Shown here: positions 32,464-42,245 of the stretch, in pieces
Layout of the letters: each line of letters opens with the position of its first letter
Position numbering within the stretch: position 1 is the first letter of the stretch
Source of the DNA: an uncultured Bacteroidales bacterium
Lineage (GTDB): Bacteria > Bacteroidota > Bacteroidia > Bacteroidales > UBA932
Direction of reading: 5' to 3'
Length of the DNA stretch: 64,000 bases
NCBI GenBank assembly: GCA_934725575.1
Contig: CAKVCK010000004.1
Coordinates: forward strand, 62,001 to 126,000
Notes under the pieces: model-generated
What the model was told of the DNA's origin: nothing
Databases searched by the model: none
The model's input: the letters and a program-made list of their open reading frames with translations, nothing else
Position numbers and translations under genes: made by a program

Positions 32464-34674
32464 ATGGGAATTGACTCGTCATTACTGTATTCCAAGTTGA
32501 AAGAATTCTTCGGTTTCGATTCCTTTAAAGGGGATCAGGAGAAGATTATCCGCAACCTTCTTGAAGGCAAGGACACCTTTGTCCTTATGCCGACAGGTGG
32601 CGGCAAATCCTTGTGCTTCCAGCTGCCGGCCTTGGTGCTCCCCGGCACGGCCATCGTGATCTCGCCGCTCATCGCCCTGATGAAGAACCAGGTGGATGTG
32701 ATCAGAGGCTTTGTGGAGGAGCAGAACGGAATCGCCCATTTCCTGAACTCGTCGCTCAACAGGGCGCAGATCCAGGCGGTCCGATCCGATGTGCTTTCCG
32801 GTGTGACCAAACTGCTTTATGTGGCTCCGGAATCGTTGACAAAGGAAGAGAACATCGATTTGTTGAGGGAGGTGAACATCTCCTTCTATGCGGTTGACGA
32901 GGCGCATTGCATCTCGGAGTGGGGGCACGATTTCAGGCCTGAGTACCGGCGGATAAGGGATATGGTGCAGACGATAGGGCGAGCTCCGATCATCGCCCTG
33001 ACCGCCACGGCCACCCCTAAGGTCCAGAATGACATCCAGAAAAACCTTGGCATACTTGACGCGACGGTGTTCAAGTCGTCGTTCAACAGGCCGAATCTCT
33101 ACTATGAGGTCCGTGACAAGGTTGACCCAGACAAAGACATAATCAGGTATATCAAGCAACGGCCGGGAAAGTCGGGAATCATCTACTGCCTCAGCCGCAA
33201 GAAAGTGGAGGAGATTGCGAATCTTTTGAATATCAACGGAATCCGTGCGCTTCCATACCACGCCGGGCTCGATGCAAAGACCAGGGCCGAGAACCAGGAC
33301 CGCTTCCTGATGGAGGACGTGGAGGTCATCGTGGCCACTATCGCCTTCGGTATGGGAATCGACAAGCCGGACGTGCGTTTCGTCATTCACTATGATATTC
33401 CTAAAAGCATCGAGGGCTATTATCAGGAGACAGGCCGGGCCGGTCGTGACGGGGAGAACGCCGAATGCATCACTTATTACAGCTACAAGGACATCCGCAA
33501 GCTGGAGAAGTTTATGCAGGGCAAGCCGGTTTCCGAGCAGGAGATCGGCCGTCAGCTGCTGATGGACACGGTGGCGTACGCCGAGTCGAGCCTGTGCCGC
33601 AGAAGGATGCTGCTCAATTATTTCGGAGAGGATTATCCGAAAGACAACTGCGGTATGTGCGACAATTGCGTCAATCCTAAGGAGACCTTTGACGGAAGTA
33701 AGGAGATGTGCTTGGTGATCAGGCTGATAAAGTCTCTTCCGGAGCATTTCAAGATCGACCATCTCGCTCTTGTTCTGGCCGGCGAGACAAACGCTATGGT
33801 GAAATCCTACAGGCACGACACCCTGCCGTTGTTCGGCTCGGGGAACAATCACAGTGTGAATTTCTGGTGTGCTGTCGTGCATCAAGGCCTTCTGCTTCAT
33901 CTGCTTGAGAAAGAGATCGAGACCTACGGGCTGATCTATGTGACCAAGCAGGGCGAGGATTTTCTCAATGACCCTTACGAGGTGCGTATGGTGGAGGATA
34001 GGGTGTTTCAGGCGAAAAAGGCCGCCGAGGAGGACGATGATGAGCCGGCTGCGGGAGCCGCGGCGATGAGGGGAGGCGGAGGCGACACCGCTCTTCTTTC
34101 AATGCTCAAAAGCCTGCGCAAGGACTTGTCACGCAAACTGAACCTTCAGCCGTGGATCATATTCGGGGATCCGGCCTTGGAGGATATGTCGATCCTCTAT
34201 CCTATTTCCTACAAGGAGCTCTGCAACTGTCAGGGGGTCGGGGAAGGCAAGGCGAGGAAGTACGGCAAGGAGTTCATCGAACTCATCAAGCGTTACGTGG
34301 ATGAGAATGACATCACCCGTCCGGAGGATTTCGTGGTGAAGTCAACACCGACCAAATCGGCGGACAAAGTGTTCATAATCCTGCACATAGACAGGCAGAT
34401 GGCACTTGAGGACATAGCCGAGGCCAAAGGCCTTGAGATGGAGGATCTTCTCACCGAGATCGAAAGCATCGTCTCTTCCGGCACAAAGCTGGATCTGAAC
34501 TATTACATCAACCAGGAGATTGACGAAGAGGTGGTTGAGGAAATCTATGAATATTTCAGGAGGGAGGCGGACTCGGATTCTGTCGAGGATGCCCTCAGGG
34601 CCCTCGGCGCCGACTATGAGGAGCTGGAGATCCGTCTTGTTAGGATAAAGTTCCTCTGCGAGATCGCATCTTAG
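32464..34674 (+). CDS. recQ: ATP-dependent DNA helicase RecQ
   Basis: A 736-residue 3'-5' helicase of recombination and repair. Motif I PTGGGKSLCFQLPAL, the DEAH-type box in DEAHCISEWGHDFRPEYR, motif VI QETGRAGRDG; the zinc site CRRRMLLNYFGE...CGMCDNC, winged-helix RQC domain, then an HRDC domain and a C-terminal helical extension with VFIILHIDRQMALEDIAEAK. The ATG at 32464 is used; a longer frame from 32362 reads AT-rich leader. The 3' end overlaps the convergent PHP gene by four bases. Confidence 0.96.
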   Translation: MGIDSSLLYSKLKEFFGFDSFKGDQEKIIRNLLEGKDTFVLMPTGGGKSLCFQLPALVLPGTAIVISPLIALMKNQVDVIRGFVEEQNGIAHFLNSSLNRAQIQAVRSDVLSGVTKLLYVAPESLTKEENIDLLREVNISFYAVDEAHCISEWGHDFRPEYRRIRDMVQTIGRAPIIALTATATPKVQNDIQKNLGILDATVFKSSFNRPNLYYEVRDKVDPDKDIIRYIKQRPGKSGIIYCLSRKKVEEIANLLNINGIRALPYHAGLDAKTRAENQDRFLMEDVEVIVATIAFGMGIDKPDVRFVIHYDIPKSIEGYYQETGRAGRDGENAECITYYSYKDIRKLEKFMQGKPVSEQEIGRQLLMDTVAYAESSLCRRRMLLNYFGEDYPKDNCGMCDNCVNPKETFDGSKEMCLVIRLIKSLPEHFKIDHLALVLAGETNAMVKSYRHDTLPLFGSGNNHSVNFWCAVVHQGLLLHLLEKEIETYGLIYVTKQGEDFLNDPYEVRMVEDRVFQAKKAAEEDDDEPAAGAAAMRGGGGDTALLSMLKSLRKDLSRKLNLQPWIIFGDPALEDMSILYPISYKELCNCQGVGEGKARKYGKEFIELIKRYVDENDITRPEDFVVKSTPTKSADKVFIILHIDRQMALEDIAEAKGLEMEDLLTEIESIVSSGTKLDLNYYINQEIDEEVVEEIYEYFRREADSDSVEDALRALGADYEELEIRLVRIKFLCEIAS

Positions 34675-35528
34675 ATTGTGACCATCTTCAGTCTGCGGCC
34701 CTCGAAATGGCCGAGCCTCCTGAATCCGAACATCTTGACATACTGCGCGAAGTAATCGAACTTGTCTCCGACCTGCTCCGGTGTGTGTGAGTCCGAGCCG
34801 AGGCAGATGACCTCTCCGCCAAGTTCCAGATACCTTATCAGAATGTCCTTGTCGAGCTGTGGTTTGCGAAGTCCGTAAGCCTTGTAGGTCTTTGTGTTGA
34901 TTTCCAATCCTTTGCCGTTCTCCGCAAGGTATCTCAGGATCTCATCGAACAGTCCTGGGAAATCCCTGTACAGCACGCTTTCCTTCGGATAGGGCGCATA
35001 GCGGGCGACATAGTCAAAATGTCCCATTATGTCGAAATCCCCGAGCCATTTCATCTCCCTCAGGATGGTCTCAAGGTAGCGGCCGTAAGCCTCCTTCCAA
35101 TTCTTCCCTTTGTAGTACGGGCCGAAATACGGATCCGTGTCCTCAAGGTAGTGGACCGAGGCGATGATCTGGTCGAAACTGTTTCCGGCCAGAAGCTCCC
35201 TTGTCTGGTCGTGGTTCTTCTCTCCCAAACCAAGTTCCACTCCTTTGAATATCTTGAATTTCTTCGGAAACGCCTTGCCGAAAGCCCCGCCGGAGATGAG
35301 TCCGTTGACTCTGTCTATCTCCGCCTGCTGGGCCTTTACATCGAACACCTCGCTGCGGATGGGCTCAAACTGTTCCTTCATATCCGGAACATAAAAATCG
35401 CAATGGTCGGTGAAACATATTCCTCCGAGCCCTTTTTCCGCCGCCGCGACGGCGCTTTTTTCAACTGTGGTACCTTCTCCGTCGAAAGAGAATTGGCTAT
35501 GACTGTGTGTATCGAAAAACATAGGCAC
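34671..35528 (-). CDS. PHP-type histidinol-phosphatase family protein
   Basis: 285 residues with the PHP metal motifs FDTHSHSQFSFDGE near the start, CFTDHCDF (about 39-46), and late CLGSDSHTPEQVG. The pattern matches the HisK/HisJ-like histidinol phosphatases, but no histidine genes are near, so the substrate is uncertain. The start may be Met1 (35528) or Met3 (35522). It overlaps recQ's end tail to tail. Confidence 0.85.
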   Translation of the reverse strand: MPMFFDTHSHSQFSFDGEGTTVEKSAVAAAEKGLGGICFTDHCDFYVPDMKEQFEPIRSEVFDVKAQQAEIDRVNGLISGGAFGKAFPKKFKIFKGVELGLGEKNHDQTRELLAGNSFDQIIASVHYLEDTDPYFGPYYKGKNWKEAYGRYLETILREMKWLGDFDIMGHFDYVARYAPYPKESVLYRDFPGLFDEILRYLAENGKGLEINTKTYKAYGLRKPQLDKDILIRYLELGGEVICLGSDSHTPEQVGDKFDYFAQYVKMFGFRRLGHFEGRRLKMVTI

Positions 35529-35547
35529 GAATATAGCATTTTTTACT

Positions 35548-35555
35548 TAAATTTG
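35548..35555 (+). promoter_or_regulatory. -7 element for the HdeD-like/dnaG/metG genes
   Basis: TAAATTTG, 19 bases before the ATG at 35575 and divergent from the PHP gene. Confidence 0.5.
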
Positions 35556-35574
35556 TAATTTGTATTAAAGGAAT

Positions 35575-36222
35575 ATGAATATGTTCACGTTTGGCTACAA
35601 AACTTCTGTCAGCAGCATCCTCAGGGCGCTGGCTTCCATCGGCATAGGTCTGGTGATGATATTTGACAACGACGCATCCGAGACTGTGGTGAAGGTCATC
35701 GCGGCTTTCCTATTCGCCTCCGGACTCGTTTCACTGGTGTACGGCATCATTCGCAACAGGAAGGAGGGCATCCTTCCTCTGATGGCGGTCAATGCGGTTG
35801 TGGACGTGATCCTTGGACTATTGCTGTTTTTGAACCCGGCTTGGGTGGCAGGTTTCATCGTCACGCTGATAGGAATAGTGCTGATCCTTTTCGGAGGACT
35901 TCAGCTGATTGTCCTTTCAGGCACGCTCTCACTTTTGGGAACCGGGTTCACTTCGCTCATACTCTCGATCTGTGCGGTTGTGGGTGGTGCGTTCCTGCTT
36001 TTCAGCCCGTTCGGCGAGAGGGTTATGGGAATATGCGCGGGAAGTTTTCTGGCGCTGTATGGAGTGTCTGAGCTGATCTCCGCCTGGAGGGTTCGCAAGG
36101 CTAAGGAGGCTTACGAGGTCAGATTCCGGGCCGAGGCCGAGCCGGAAGCAGGTCAGGATGTGATAGAGACCTCCGGTCTGGAGGATGCCAAGGAGGTGAA
36201 CTACACAAAGGTGGACGAGTAG
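35575..36222 (+). CDS. HdeD-like DUF308 membrane protein
   Basis: A 215-residue inner-membrane protein with six predicted helices in three similar pairs (SILRALASIGIGLVMIF; VKVIAAFLFASGLVSLVYGI; and repeats), the DUF308/HdeD plan linked in some bacteria to acid stress, followed by an acidic C-terminal tail. It starts with a GAATATGAATATG double motif. Its stop lies one base from the dnaG start, so the two are co-transcribed. Confidence 0.75.
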   Translation: MNMFTFGYKTSVSSILRALASIGIGLVMIFDNDASETVVKVIAAFLFASGLVSLVYGIIRNRKEGILPLMAVNAVVDVILGLLLFLNPAWVAGFIVTLIGIVLILFGGLQLIVLSGTLSLLGTGFTSLILSICAVVGGAFLLFSPFGERVMGICAGSFLALYGVSELISAWRVRKAKEAYEVRFRAEAEPEAGQDVIETSGLEDAKEVNYTKVDE

Positions 36223-36223
36223 G

Positions 36224-38350
36224 ATGATCCCTCAGGAAACGGTACAGAAAATCCTTGACACCGCCCGGGTTGAGGAGGTGATAGGCGACTTCGTGACTTT
36301 GAGAAAGCGCGGGGCCGACCTTTGGGCCTGCTGTCCGTTCCACGGTGAGAAGACACCTTCTTTCCACGTTATTCCCGCGAAAGGACAGTATTACTGCTTC
36401 GGCTGCCACAAGGGGGGCTCCGCTGTCGGGTTCATAATGGACTACGAGCATCTGTCCTACGTTGAGGCCTTGCGGTATCTCGCCAAGAAATACAACATCG
36501 AGATAGTCGAGAAAGAGGAGACGGCGGAGGACATAGCGAACCGTCAGCGGAACGAGAGTCTGATGCTTGTCTCTGAATATGCGGGGAATTTCTTCAAGGA
36601 GCAGCTCCGGACCGATGAGGGGCGGGCTGTGGGCCTTGAATATTTCCATTCCAGGGGACTGGAGGACGCTACCATCGAGAAATATGGCCTTGGATGGGCT
36701 CCATCGAGCCGTCACGCCCTTACCGACTCAGCCAAGGCTGCCGGCTACAAGGATGAATATCTCCTTGAGACGGGACTGTGCGCCGCCTATGATTCGGACA
36801 ACAGACTGCACGACAGGTTTTTCGACCGTGTCGTGTTCCCGATCCATTCGGTGAGCGGAAGGGTCATAGCGTTCGGGGCCAGGACCTTGAAGTCTAAGGA
36901 ACCCGGAAAACCGTACGCCAAGTACGTGAACTCCAAGGAGTCTGACATCTACGTCAAGAACAAGTCCCTTTACGGAATCTGGTTCGCCAAGAACGAGATG
37001 GCCCGGAAGGACAAATGCTATCTGGTTGAAGGCTATCTGGATGTGCTCTCAATGCACCAGCTTGGAATCACCAACGTGGTGGCTTCCAGCGGGACGGCTT
37101 TGACCGAGGGACAGATAAGCCTCATCAAACGGTTCACGCAGAACGTCACGATTATGTACGATGGGGATTCCGCCGGCATCCACGCCGCTTTGAGGGGAAT
37201 AGATATGTTCCTGCGCGAGGGAATGAACGTGAAGGTCGTGCTGATTCCTGACGGGGATGATCCGGATTCATATTCACGGAAACACACTCTCGCTGAGGTT
37301 GAGGAGTTTCTTGCGGGGGCGGAGAAGGATTTTGTGGATTTCAAGTCCTCGCTGCTGATGAAGGACGCGGCCGGGGATCCGCTGAAGCGGGCGGAGGTGA
37401 TCAACGACATCGCAGACACCATCGCCGACATTCCGGATGCCGTGAAACGCTCCGTCTATATTGATTTTCTGAGCGACAGGTTCGAGATCCGCCGGGATAT
37501 TCTTGATGACAGGATCAGCGCGACACGCTCCAGAAGGCTCATTGAACAGAAGAAAGCCGCTGACCGTGAGAGAGAAAGGCTCCGTAACCAGGAAGGGACC
37601 CGGTGGTCCGAGACATCGACAGGCCCAGCCTCCGAATTGTCAGGGAATGGCTCGACTGTCGGAACATCCGGTATTCCCGGCTATCCTATAGCTTCGGATG
37701 GTTCGGCCTACGGAAATGTTACGGAGGCTGGGCCTGTCGAATCCACCCAACAGCGTACCGGTCTGGACGCTTTGATAGACAACCGTATAATGGGCACCGC
37801 CGAACGTGATCTTCTGAACTTCATCCTGACTTACGGAACCACGAAATTGGAGTTCTCCAGCGATTCGGATTTCTACACAGGTTCTGATGAGGAAACCCAG
37901 ACCGTGTTCGATTTCATAGACCAGGCTTTGGAGGGAGACAAATCGGGATTTTCCAATTCTGTCTTCCAGCGTGCTTACGAGGCGTATTCCAAGGATTACT
38001 ATGACGGGTACTCGCAGGAGGAGATCGTTAAACGGCTGATGGACGGTCAGGACAGGGATGTTGCCTATGTCGCGGCGCAGCTGTCCACCGACGAGAGATA
38101 CGACCTGTCCATAGACAATCTGCGTAACTCGATGATGGCCAAGACATCGTGGCTGACACTGTACGTCCCAAAGGCGATACTCGTGTTTCAGAAATGCCGT
38201 CTTGAGAATCGGGAGGAGATGCTACGTGAAAGTCTGCGGCAGGCACAATCCGCTTCGGACGCTGACAGGATAATGGAGATTATGCAGGATATTCTTAAGG
38301 TGCAGAAAGCGTTGAAAGTAGTGAAAGTCAGATTAGGTAGAGAAAAATAA
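36224..38350 (+). CDS. dnaG: DNA primase
   Basis: Synthesises RNA primers for replication. 708 residues: the zinc-binding domain has CPFHGEKTPSF and CFGCHKGG (CHC2), the TOPRIM core includes LVEGYLDVLS and MYDGDSAG, and a C-terminal helicase-interaction domain follows after a variable linker (about 455-510, rich in Ser/Gly/Thr). It starts one base after the HdeD-like stop and ends 5 bases before metG. Confidence 0.95.
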   Translation: MIPQETVQKILDTARVEEVIGDFVTLRKRGADLWACCPFHGEKTPSFHVIPAKGQYYCFGCHKGGSAVGFIMDYEHLSYVEALRYLAKKYNIEIVEKEETAEDIANRQRNESLMLVSEYAGNFFKEQLRTDEGRAVGLEYFHSRGLEDATIEKYGLGWAPSSRHALTDSAKAAGYKDEYLLETGLCAAYDSDNRLHDRFFDRVVFPIHSVSGRVIAFGARTLKSKEPGKPYAKYVNSKESDIYVKNKSLYGIWFAKNEMARKDKCYLVEGYLDVLSMHQLGITNVVASSGTALTEGQISLIKRFTQNVTIMYDGDSAGIHAALRGIDMFLREGMNVKVVLIPDGDDPDSYSRKHTLAEVEEFLAGAEKDFVDFKSSLLMKDAAGDPLKRAEVINDIADTIADIPDAVKRSVYIDFLSDRFEIRRDILDDRISATRSRRLIEQKKAADRERERLRNQEGTRWSETSTGPASELSGNGSTVGTSGIPGYPIASDGSAYGNVTEAGPVESTQQRTGLDALIDNRIMGTAERDLLNFILTYGTTKLEFSSDSDFYTGSDEETQTVFDFIDQALEGDKSGFSNSVFQRAYEAYSKDYYDGYSQEEIVKRLMDGQDRDVAYVAAQLSTDERYDLSIDNLRNSMMAKTSWLTLYVPKAILVFQKCRLENREEMLRESLRQAQSASDADRIMEIMQDILKVQKALKVVKVRLGREK

Positions 38351-38355
38351 TATTC

Positions 38356-40539
38356 ATGAATATGGAAAAGAAATTCAAGAGAACACTTGTGACTTGTGCG
38401 TTGCCTTACGCCAACGGACCAGTCCACATCGGCCATCTGGCCGGGGTATATGTGCCGGCGGACATCTACGTCAGGTACCTCAGGATGAGGGGGGAGGATG
38501 TGCTTTATGTCTGCGGAAGCGATGAGCACGGTGTGCCTATCACGATCAAGGCCCGCAAGGAAGGCTGCACCCCTCAGGACATTGTGGACCGCTATCACAA
38601 GATCATCAAGGATTCGTTCACGGGTCTGGGAATCAACTTCGACATCTATGGCCGTACATCCTCCGAGGTGCACGAGAAGAACGCTTCCGAGTTCTTCCGC
38701 AAATTGTATGATGAGGGAAAGTTCATCACAAAGGAGTCTGAGCAGTACTACGATCCGGAGGCCAAGCAGTTCCTCGCTGACCGCTACATTGTGGGTACCT
38801 GTCCTAAGTGCGGTAATCCTGATGCCTATGGTGACCAGTGCGAGAAGTGTGGAAGCACGCTCAGCCCGGAGGAACTCATCAACCCTAAGTCCAAGCTTAG
38901 CGGGGCCGAACCAATAAAGAAGAAGACCACTCACTGGTATCTTCCTCTGGATCAGTACGAACCGTGGCTTCGTGATTGGATTCTCGAACAGCACAAAGAG
39001 TGGCGAAGCACTGTCTATGGCCAGTGCAAAAGCTGGATAGATGGTGGTTTGCAGCCTCGTGCCGTGAGCCGTGACCTTGACTGGGGGGTACCTGTCCCTG
39101 TGGAGGGTGCCGAGGGGAAGGTTCTCTACGTCTGGTTCGACGCTCCGATCGGGTACATTTCCAACACTCAGGAACTTCTGCCTCAGTCTTGGGAGAAGTG
39201 GTGGAAGAGCGAGGACACCCGCCTCGTGCATTTCATCGGCAAGGACAACATCGTGTTCCACTGCATCGTGTTCCCGTCGATGCTCAAGGCGTACGGTGAC
39301 GGCTACATCCTGCCTGACAACGTGCCGGCCAATGAGTTCCTCAATCTTGAGGGTGACAAGATCTCCACGTCTCGCAACTGGGCAGTCTGGGCTCACGAAT
39401 ATCTTGAACAGTTCCCTGGCAAACAGGACGTTATGAGATATGTCCTTACCGCCAACGCTCCGGAGACCAAGGATAACGATTTCAGTTGGAAGGATTTCCA
39501 GACACGCAACAACAGCGAGCTTGTCGCAATATTCGGAAATTTTGTGAACCGTGCTGTAGTATTGACTCACAAGTATTTCGAGGGAAAGGTTCCGGCCGCG
39601 GGAGAGCTTCTGGACGTTGACAAGGCCGCTCTTGCGGAGATTCCGGCGCTCAGGGCTTCGCTTGAAAGGAACATCGAGGGCTATCATTTCCGTGAGGCTC
39701 TTAAGGATGCGATGTCGATCGCCCGTGTGGGCAACAAGTATATTTCCGACACAGAGCCTTGGAAGGTCGCGAAGACGGATATGGAGCGTTGCGCCACCAT
39801 CCTGAACGTCAGCCTTCAGATCTGCGCCGATCTTGCGGTCGCTTTCGAGCCTTTCACTCCGTTCGCTGCCGAGAAACTTCGTAAGATGCTGGGTGTCAGC
39901 CTTTGCGCGGGTATTGATCACCGCAAGGGAGAGCAGGTGACCGCCAACACTTACAAGGACGGTGAGTGTGCCGCTCTTCACACTGTGTCGGCCGCTTCAG
40001 AACAGAAGTGCTCTGGCGTATGCCTTGGCTGGGATGTTCTTGGCAATGAGAATATCCTTCCTGCCGGACACGAGATCGGTGCCGCAGAGTTGTTGTTCGC
40101 CAAGATCGATGACGATGCCATCAACGCCCAGCTTGATCGTCTTGAGAAAATCCGTGCCGAGAGAGAGGCTGCGGCTAAGGCAGAGGCTGCGAAACAGGTC
40201 GCTCCTCAGAAACCTGAGTGCTGTTTCGAGGACTTTGAGAAGATGGACATCCGCACGGCCACCGTGCTCGCCGCCGAACGTGTGCCTAAGACGGACAAGC
40301 TGCTGAAACTCAGTATTGACACCGGCATCGACAAGAGAACGATCGTCTCAGGAATCGCTGAATATTATTCCCCTGAGGAAATGGTAGGCAAGCAGATCTG
40401 CATTCTCGCCAACCTTCAGCCGAGGACTATCCGTGGCATCGAGTCCCGTGGAATGATCCTTATGGCTAAGCAGGGGGACGGCAAGATGAGGTTCATCACT
40501 CCTGCGGAGGCGCTTGGCAACGGAGCTGTTGTCGGTTAA
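38356..40539 (+). CDS. metG: Methionyl-tRNA synthetase
   Basis: 727-residue class I synthetase. HIGH motif in YANGPVHIGHLAG, zinc knuckle CPKCGNPDAYGDQCEKCGS, KMSKS equivalent DKISTSRNW, then the anticodon-binding helices and a C-terminal tRNA-binding domain (FEKMDIRTATVLAAERVPKT onward). Two starts, ATG 38356 and 38362, sit in ATGAATATG; either is possible. Co-transcribed with dnaG. Confidence 0.96.
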   Translation: MNMEKKFKRTLVTCALPYANGPVHIGHLAGVYVPADIYVRYLRMRGEDVLYVCGSDEHGVPITIKARKEGCTPQDIVDRYHKIIKDSFTGLGINFDIYGRTSSEVHEKNASEFFRKLYDEGKFITKESEQYYDPEAKQFLADRYIVGTCPKCGNPDAYGDQCEKCGSTLSPEELINPKSKLSGAEPIKKKTTHWYLPLDQYEPWLRDWILEQHKEWRSTVYGQCKSWIDGGLQPRAVSRDLDWGVPVPVEGAEGKVLYVWFDAPIGYISNTQELLPQSWEKWWKSEDTRLVHFIGKDNIVFHCIVFPSMLKAYGDGYILPDNVPANEFLNLEGDKISTSRNWAVWAHEYLEQFPGKQDVMRYVLTANAPETKDNDFSWKDFQTRNNSELVAIFGNFVNRAVVLTHKYFEGKVPAAGELLDVDKAALAEIPALRASLERNIEGYHFREALKDAMSIARVGNKYISDTEPWKVAKTDMERCATILNVSLQICADLAVAFEPFTPFAAEKLRKMLGVSLCAGIDHRKGEQVTANTYKDGECAALHTVSAASEQKCSGVCLGWDVLGNENILPAGHEIGAAELLFAKIDDDAINAQLDRLEKIRAEREAAAKAEAAKQVAPQKPECCFEDFEKMDIRTATVLAAERVPKTDKLLKLSIDTGIDKRTIVSGIAEYYSPEEMVGKQICILANLQPRTIRGIESRGMILMAKQGDGKMRFITPAEALGNGAVVG

Positions 40540-40566
40540 AATAATTGAATATATTCACATAATATT

Positions 40567-41700
40567 ATGAGAAGATTTTTTGCTTCATTGGCTGTGGCCG
40601 CCCTCGTTATGGGGTGTGCCCAGACTCCGACTCTCACCAAGTCGGGCCTCGACCCGGAGAATTTCATCGCTGAGCGTGATGGTGCCAAGACCGCTCTCTA
40701 CACTCTGACAAACAAGTCCGGAATGGAAGTCTGCATCACCAATTTCGGTGGTAGGATTGTTTCCGTGATGGTTCCGGACAAGAACGGTGAGTATAAGGAC
40801 GTTGTCCTTGGCTTCGACAAGATTTCGGACTATTTTCCGGAGAACAACAGGACAGATTTCGGCGCCACGATCGGACGTTACGCGAACCGTATCAACGGAG
40901 GTCGTTTCTCTTTGGATGGCGTTGATTATCAGTTGCCTCAGAACAACTTTGGGCATTGCCTGCACGGTGGTCCGGACGGGTGGCAGTTCAAGGTGTTCAA
41001 TGTTCTGGAGGCTGACGCTTCGCACGTTAAGTTGGAGCTGGTCTCTCCTGACGGGGACGCTAACTTCCCTGGCAAGGTTACCGCTGACGTGACTTTCACC
41101 CTTACTGAAGACAATGCGATCGACATCAGGTATTCGGCCACGACCGATGCTCCGACGATCATCAATATGACCAACCATTCGTACTTCAATCTGTCCGGAG
41201 ATCCGGCGAACCATCAGATTACCGCTGACTCTTTGTACATCAACGCTTCGAACTTCACTCCGGTGGATTCGACATTTATGACTACCGGTGAAATCGCTTC
41301 CGTTGAAGGTACTCCGTTTGATTTCAGAAAGGCCAAGCTGATCGGTGACGACATCGACTCTGACAGCGAGCAGGTCCGCAACGGCAAGGGCTTCGATCAC
41401 AACTGGGTTCTTGACACCAAGGGCGATGACACCGTCCTTGCCGCCGAGGTTTACTGCCCAGAGACAGGAATTGTGTTGAAGGAATATACCAGCGAACCTG
41501 GCGTGCAGGTCTATGCCGGCAACTTCCTGGACGGAACCGTAACAGGTAAGAAAGGAATTATGTACGGCCACCGTACCGCCATCTGCCTTGAGTCCCAGAA
41601 GTATCCTGACACTCCGAACAAGCCGGAATGGCCGTCCGCGGTTCTCCGTCCGGGCGAGACCTACAGCAGTCACTGCATCTTCGCATTCAGCGTTAGATAG
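40567..41700 (+). CDS. Aldose 1-epimerase (lipoprotein form)
   Basis: Mutarotase that interconverts sugar anomers, here exported: signal MRRFFASLAVAALVMGCAQT with lipobox Cys17. 377 residues with the galactose mutarotase motifs RYANRINGGRF, CLHGGPDGW, TNHSYFNLSGD and the catalytic Glu in CLESQKYPDTPN. It could serve galactose released from galactan. It follows metG by 27 bases but has the AATATTATG type start and a strong terminator after it. Confidence 0.93.
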   Translation: MRRFFASLAVAALVMGCAQTPTLTKSGLDPENFIAERDGAKTALYTLTNKSGMEVCITNFGGRIVSVMVPDKNGEYKDVVLGFDKISDYFPENNRTDFGATIGRYANRINGGRFSLDGVDYQLPQNNFGHCLHGGPDGWQFKVFNVLEADASHVKLELVSPDGDANFPGKVTADVTFTLTEDNAIDIRYSATTDAPTIINMTNHSYFNLSGDPANHQITADSLYINASNFTPVDSTFMTTGEIASVEGTPFDFRKAKLIGDDIDSDSEQVRNGKGFDHNWVLDTKGDDTVLAAEVYCPETGIVLKEYTSEPGVQVYAGNFLDGTVTGKKGIMYGHRTAICLESQKYPDTPNKPEWPSAVLRPGETYSSHCIFAFSVR

Positions 41701-41718
41701 TTAGCGGAATAATTGAAG

Positions 41719-41766
41719 CCTCTCCGTTGTGTTTCTGACAAGTGGAACACAGCGGAGAGGTCTTTT
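41719..41766 (+). terminator. Terminator after the aldose epimerase
   Basis: CCTCTCCGTTGTGTT (41719-41733) pairs with AACACAGCGGAGAGG (41746-41760) with one G-U, followed by TCTTTT. Confidence 0.85.
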
Positions 41767-42245
41767 CATAAATGAGAATATGTTTGGTAATTATATGCGA
41801 GTTGGTTACATGGTTTTTGTAAAGTCGTTGGTTATCAGTGTGTTATTTATTTTAATAACACGTTGCTTATAATTGCCTTGATATTAGTGCGATACGCCAA
41901 AAGTCAGTCAATCTCCAAATTTACCTCATGTCTTCTAAAAGCGGGAATATGACAGAAAGACGCTCGTGAAGGGATCATGTCTCCCCTTCGGTAACACTTT
42001 CGGCCTTTTTTGCTTCCCGAGAGTGCAACCTGCACTCTCGGGAAACGTTTACCCCACTTATTGTCTCCAAAGGGTGCTGTTGAGCACACCCACGGGAGAC
42101 ATTATTCCCCTTTCCCGCTTCTGAAAAACCATTCGTAATCCGTAAGGAGACCTGTGTCGCAGTCTAGGGAAGCAGACAACTATTTGCCTGACAATGTTAT
42201 TGTGTGGCTTTAAGACTCCGCAACTGTTCCATAATATGCTCATAA
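41767..42245. other. Gene-free spacer
   Basis: Holds the multi-hairpin element (41939-42120) flanked by AT-rich DNA (41767-41900). No coding region is supported. Confidence 0.6.
41939..42120. ncRNA. Candidate structured RNA or DNA element with nested inverted repeats
   Basis: Outer arms AAGCGGGAA (41939-41947) and TTCCCGCTT (42112-42120); next arms ATGTCTCCC (41977-41985) and GGGAGACAT (42094-42102). Inside lies a perfect 14-bp hairpin TTCCCGAGAGTGCA-acc-TGCACTCTCGGGAA (42014-42044) and a second hairpin GGGTGCT-GTTG-AGCACACCC near 42072-42091. It contains no gene and matches no RNA family that I recognise. The strand is unknown. Confidence 0.45.

Noticed and set aside
32482..33900. 472-codon open frame antisense to recQ
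   Set aside because: Same reason: the plus-strand recQ is complete, and the antisense protein has no recognisable motif.
38188..39981. 597-codon open frame antisense to metG
   Set aside because: It is the shadow of a GC-rich gene with strongly biased codons; metG on the plus strand has all its motifs, and the antisense frame has no start context or domain.
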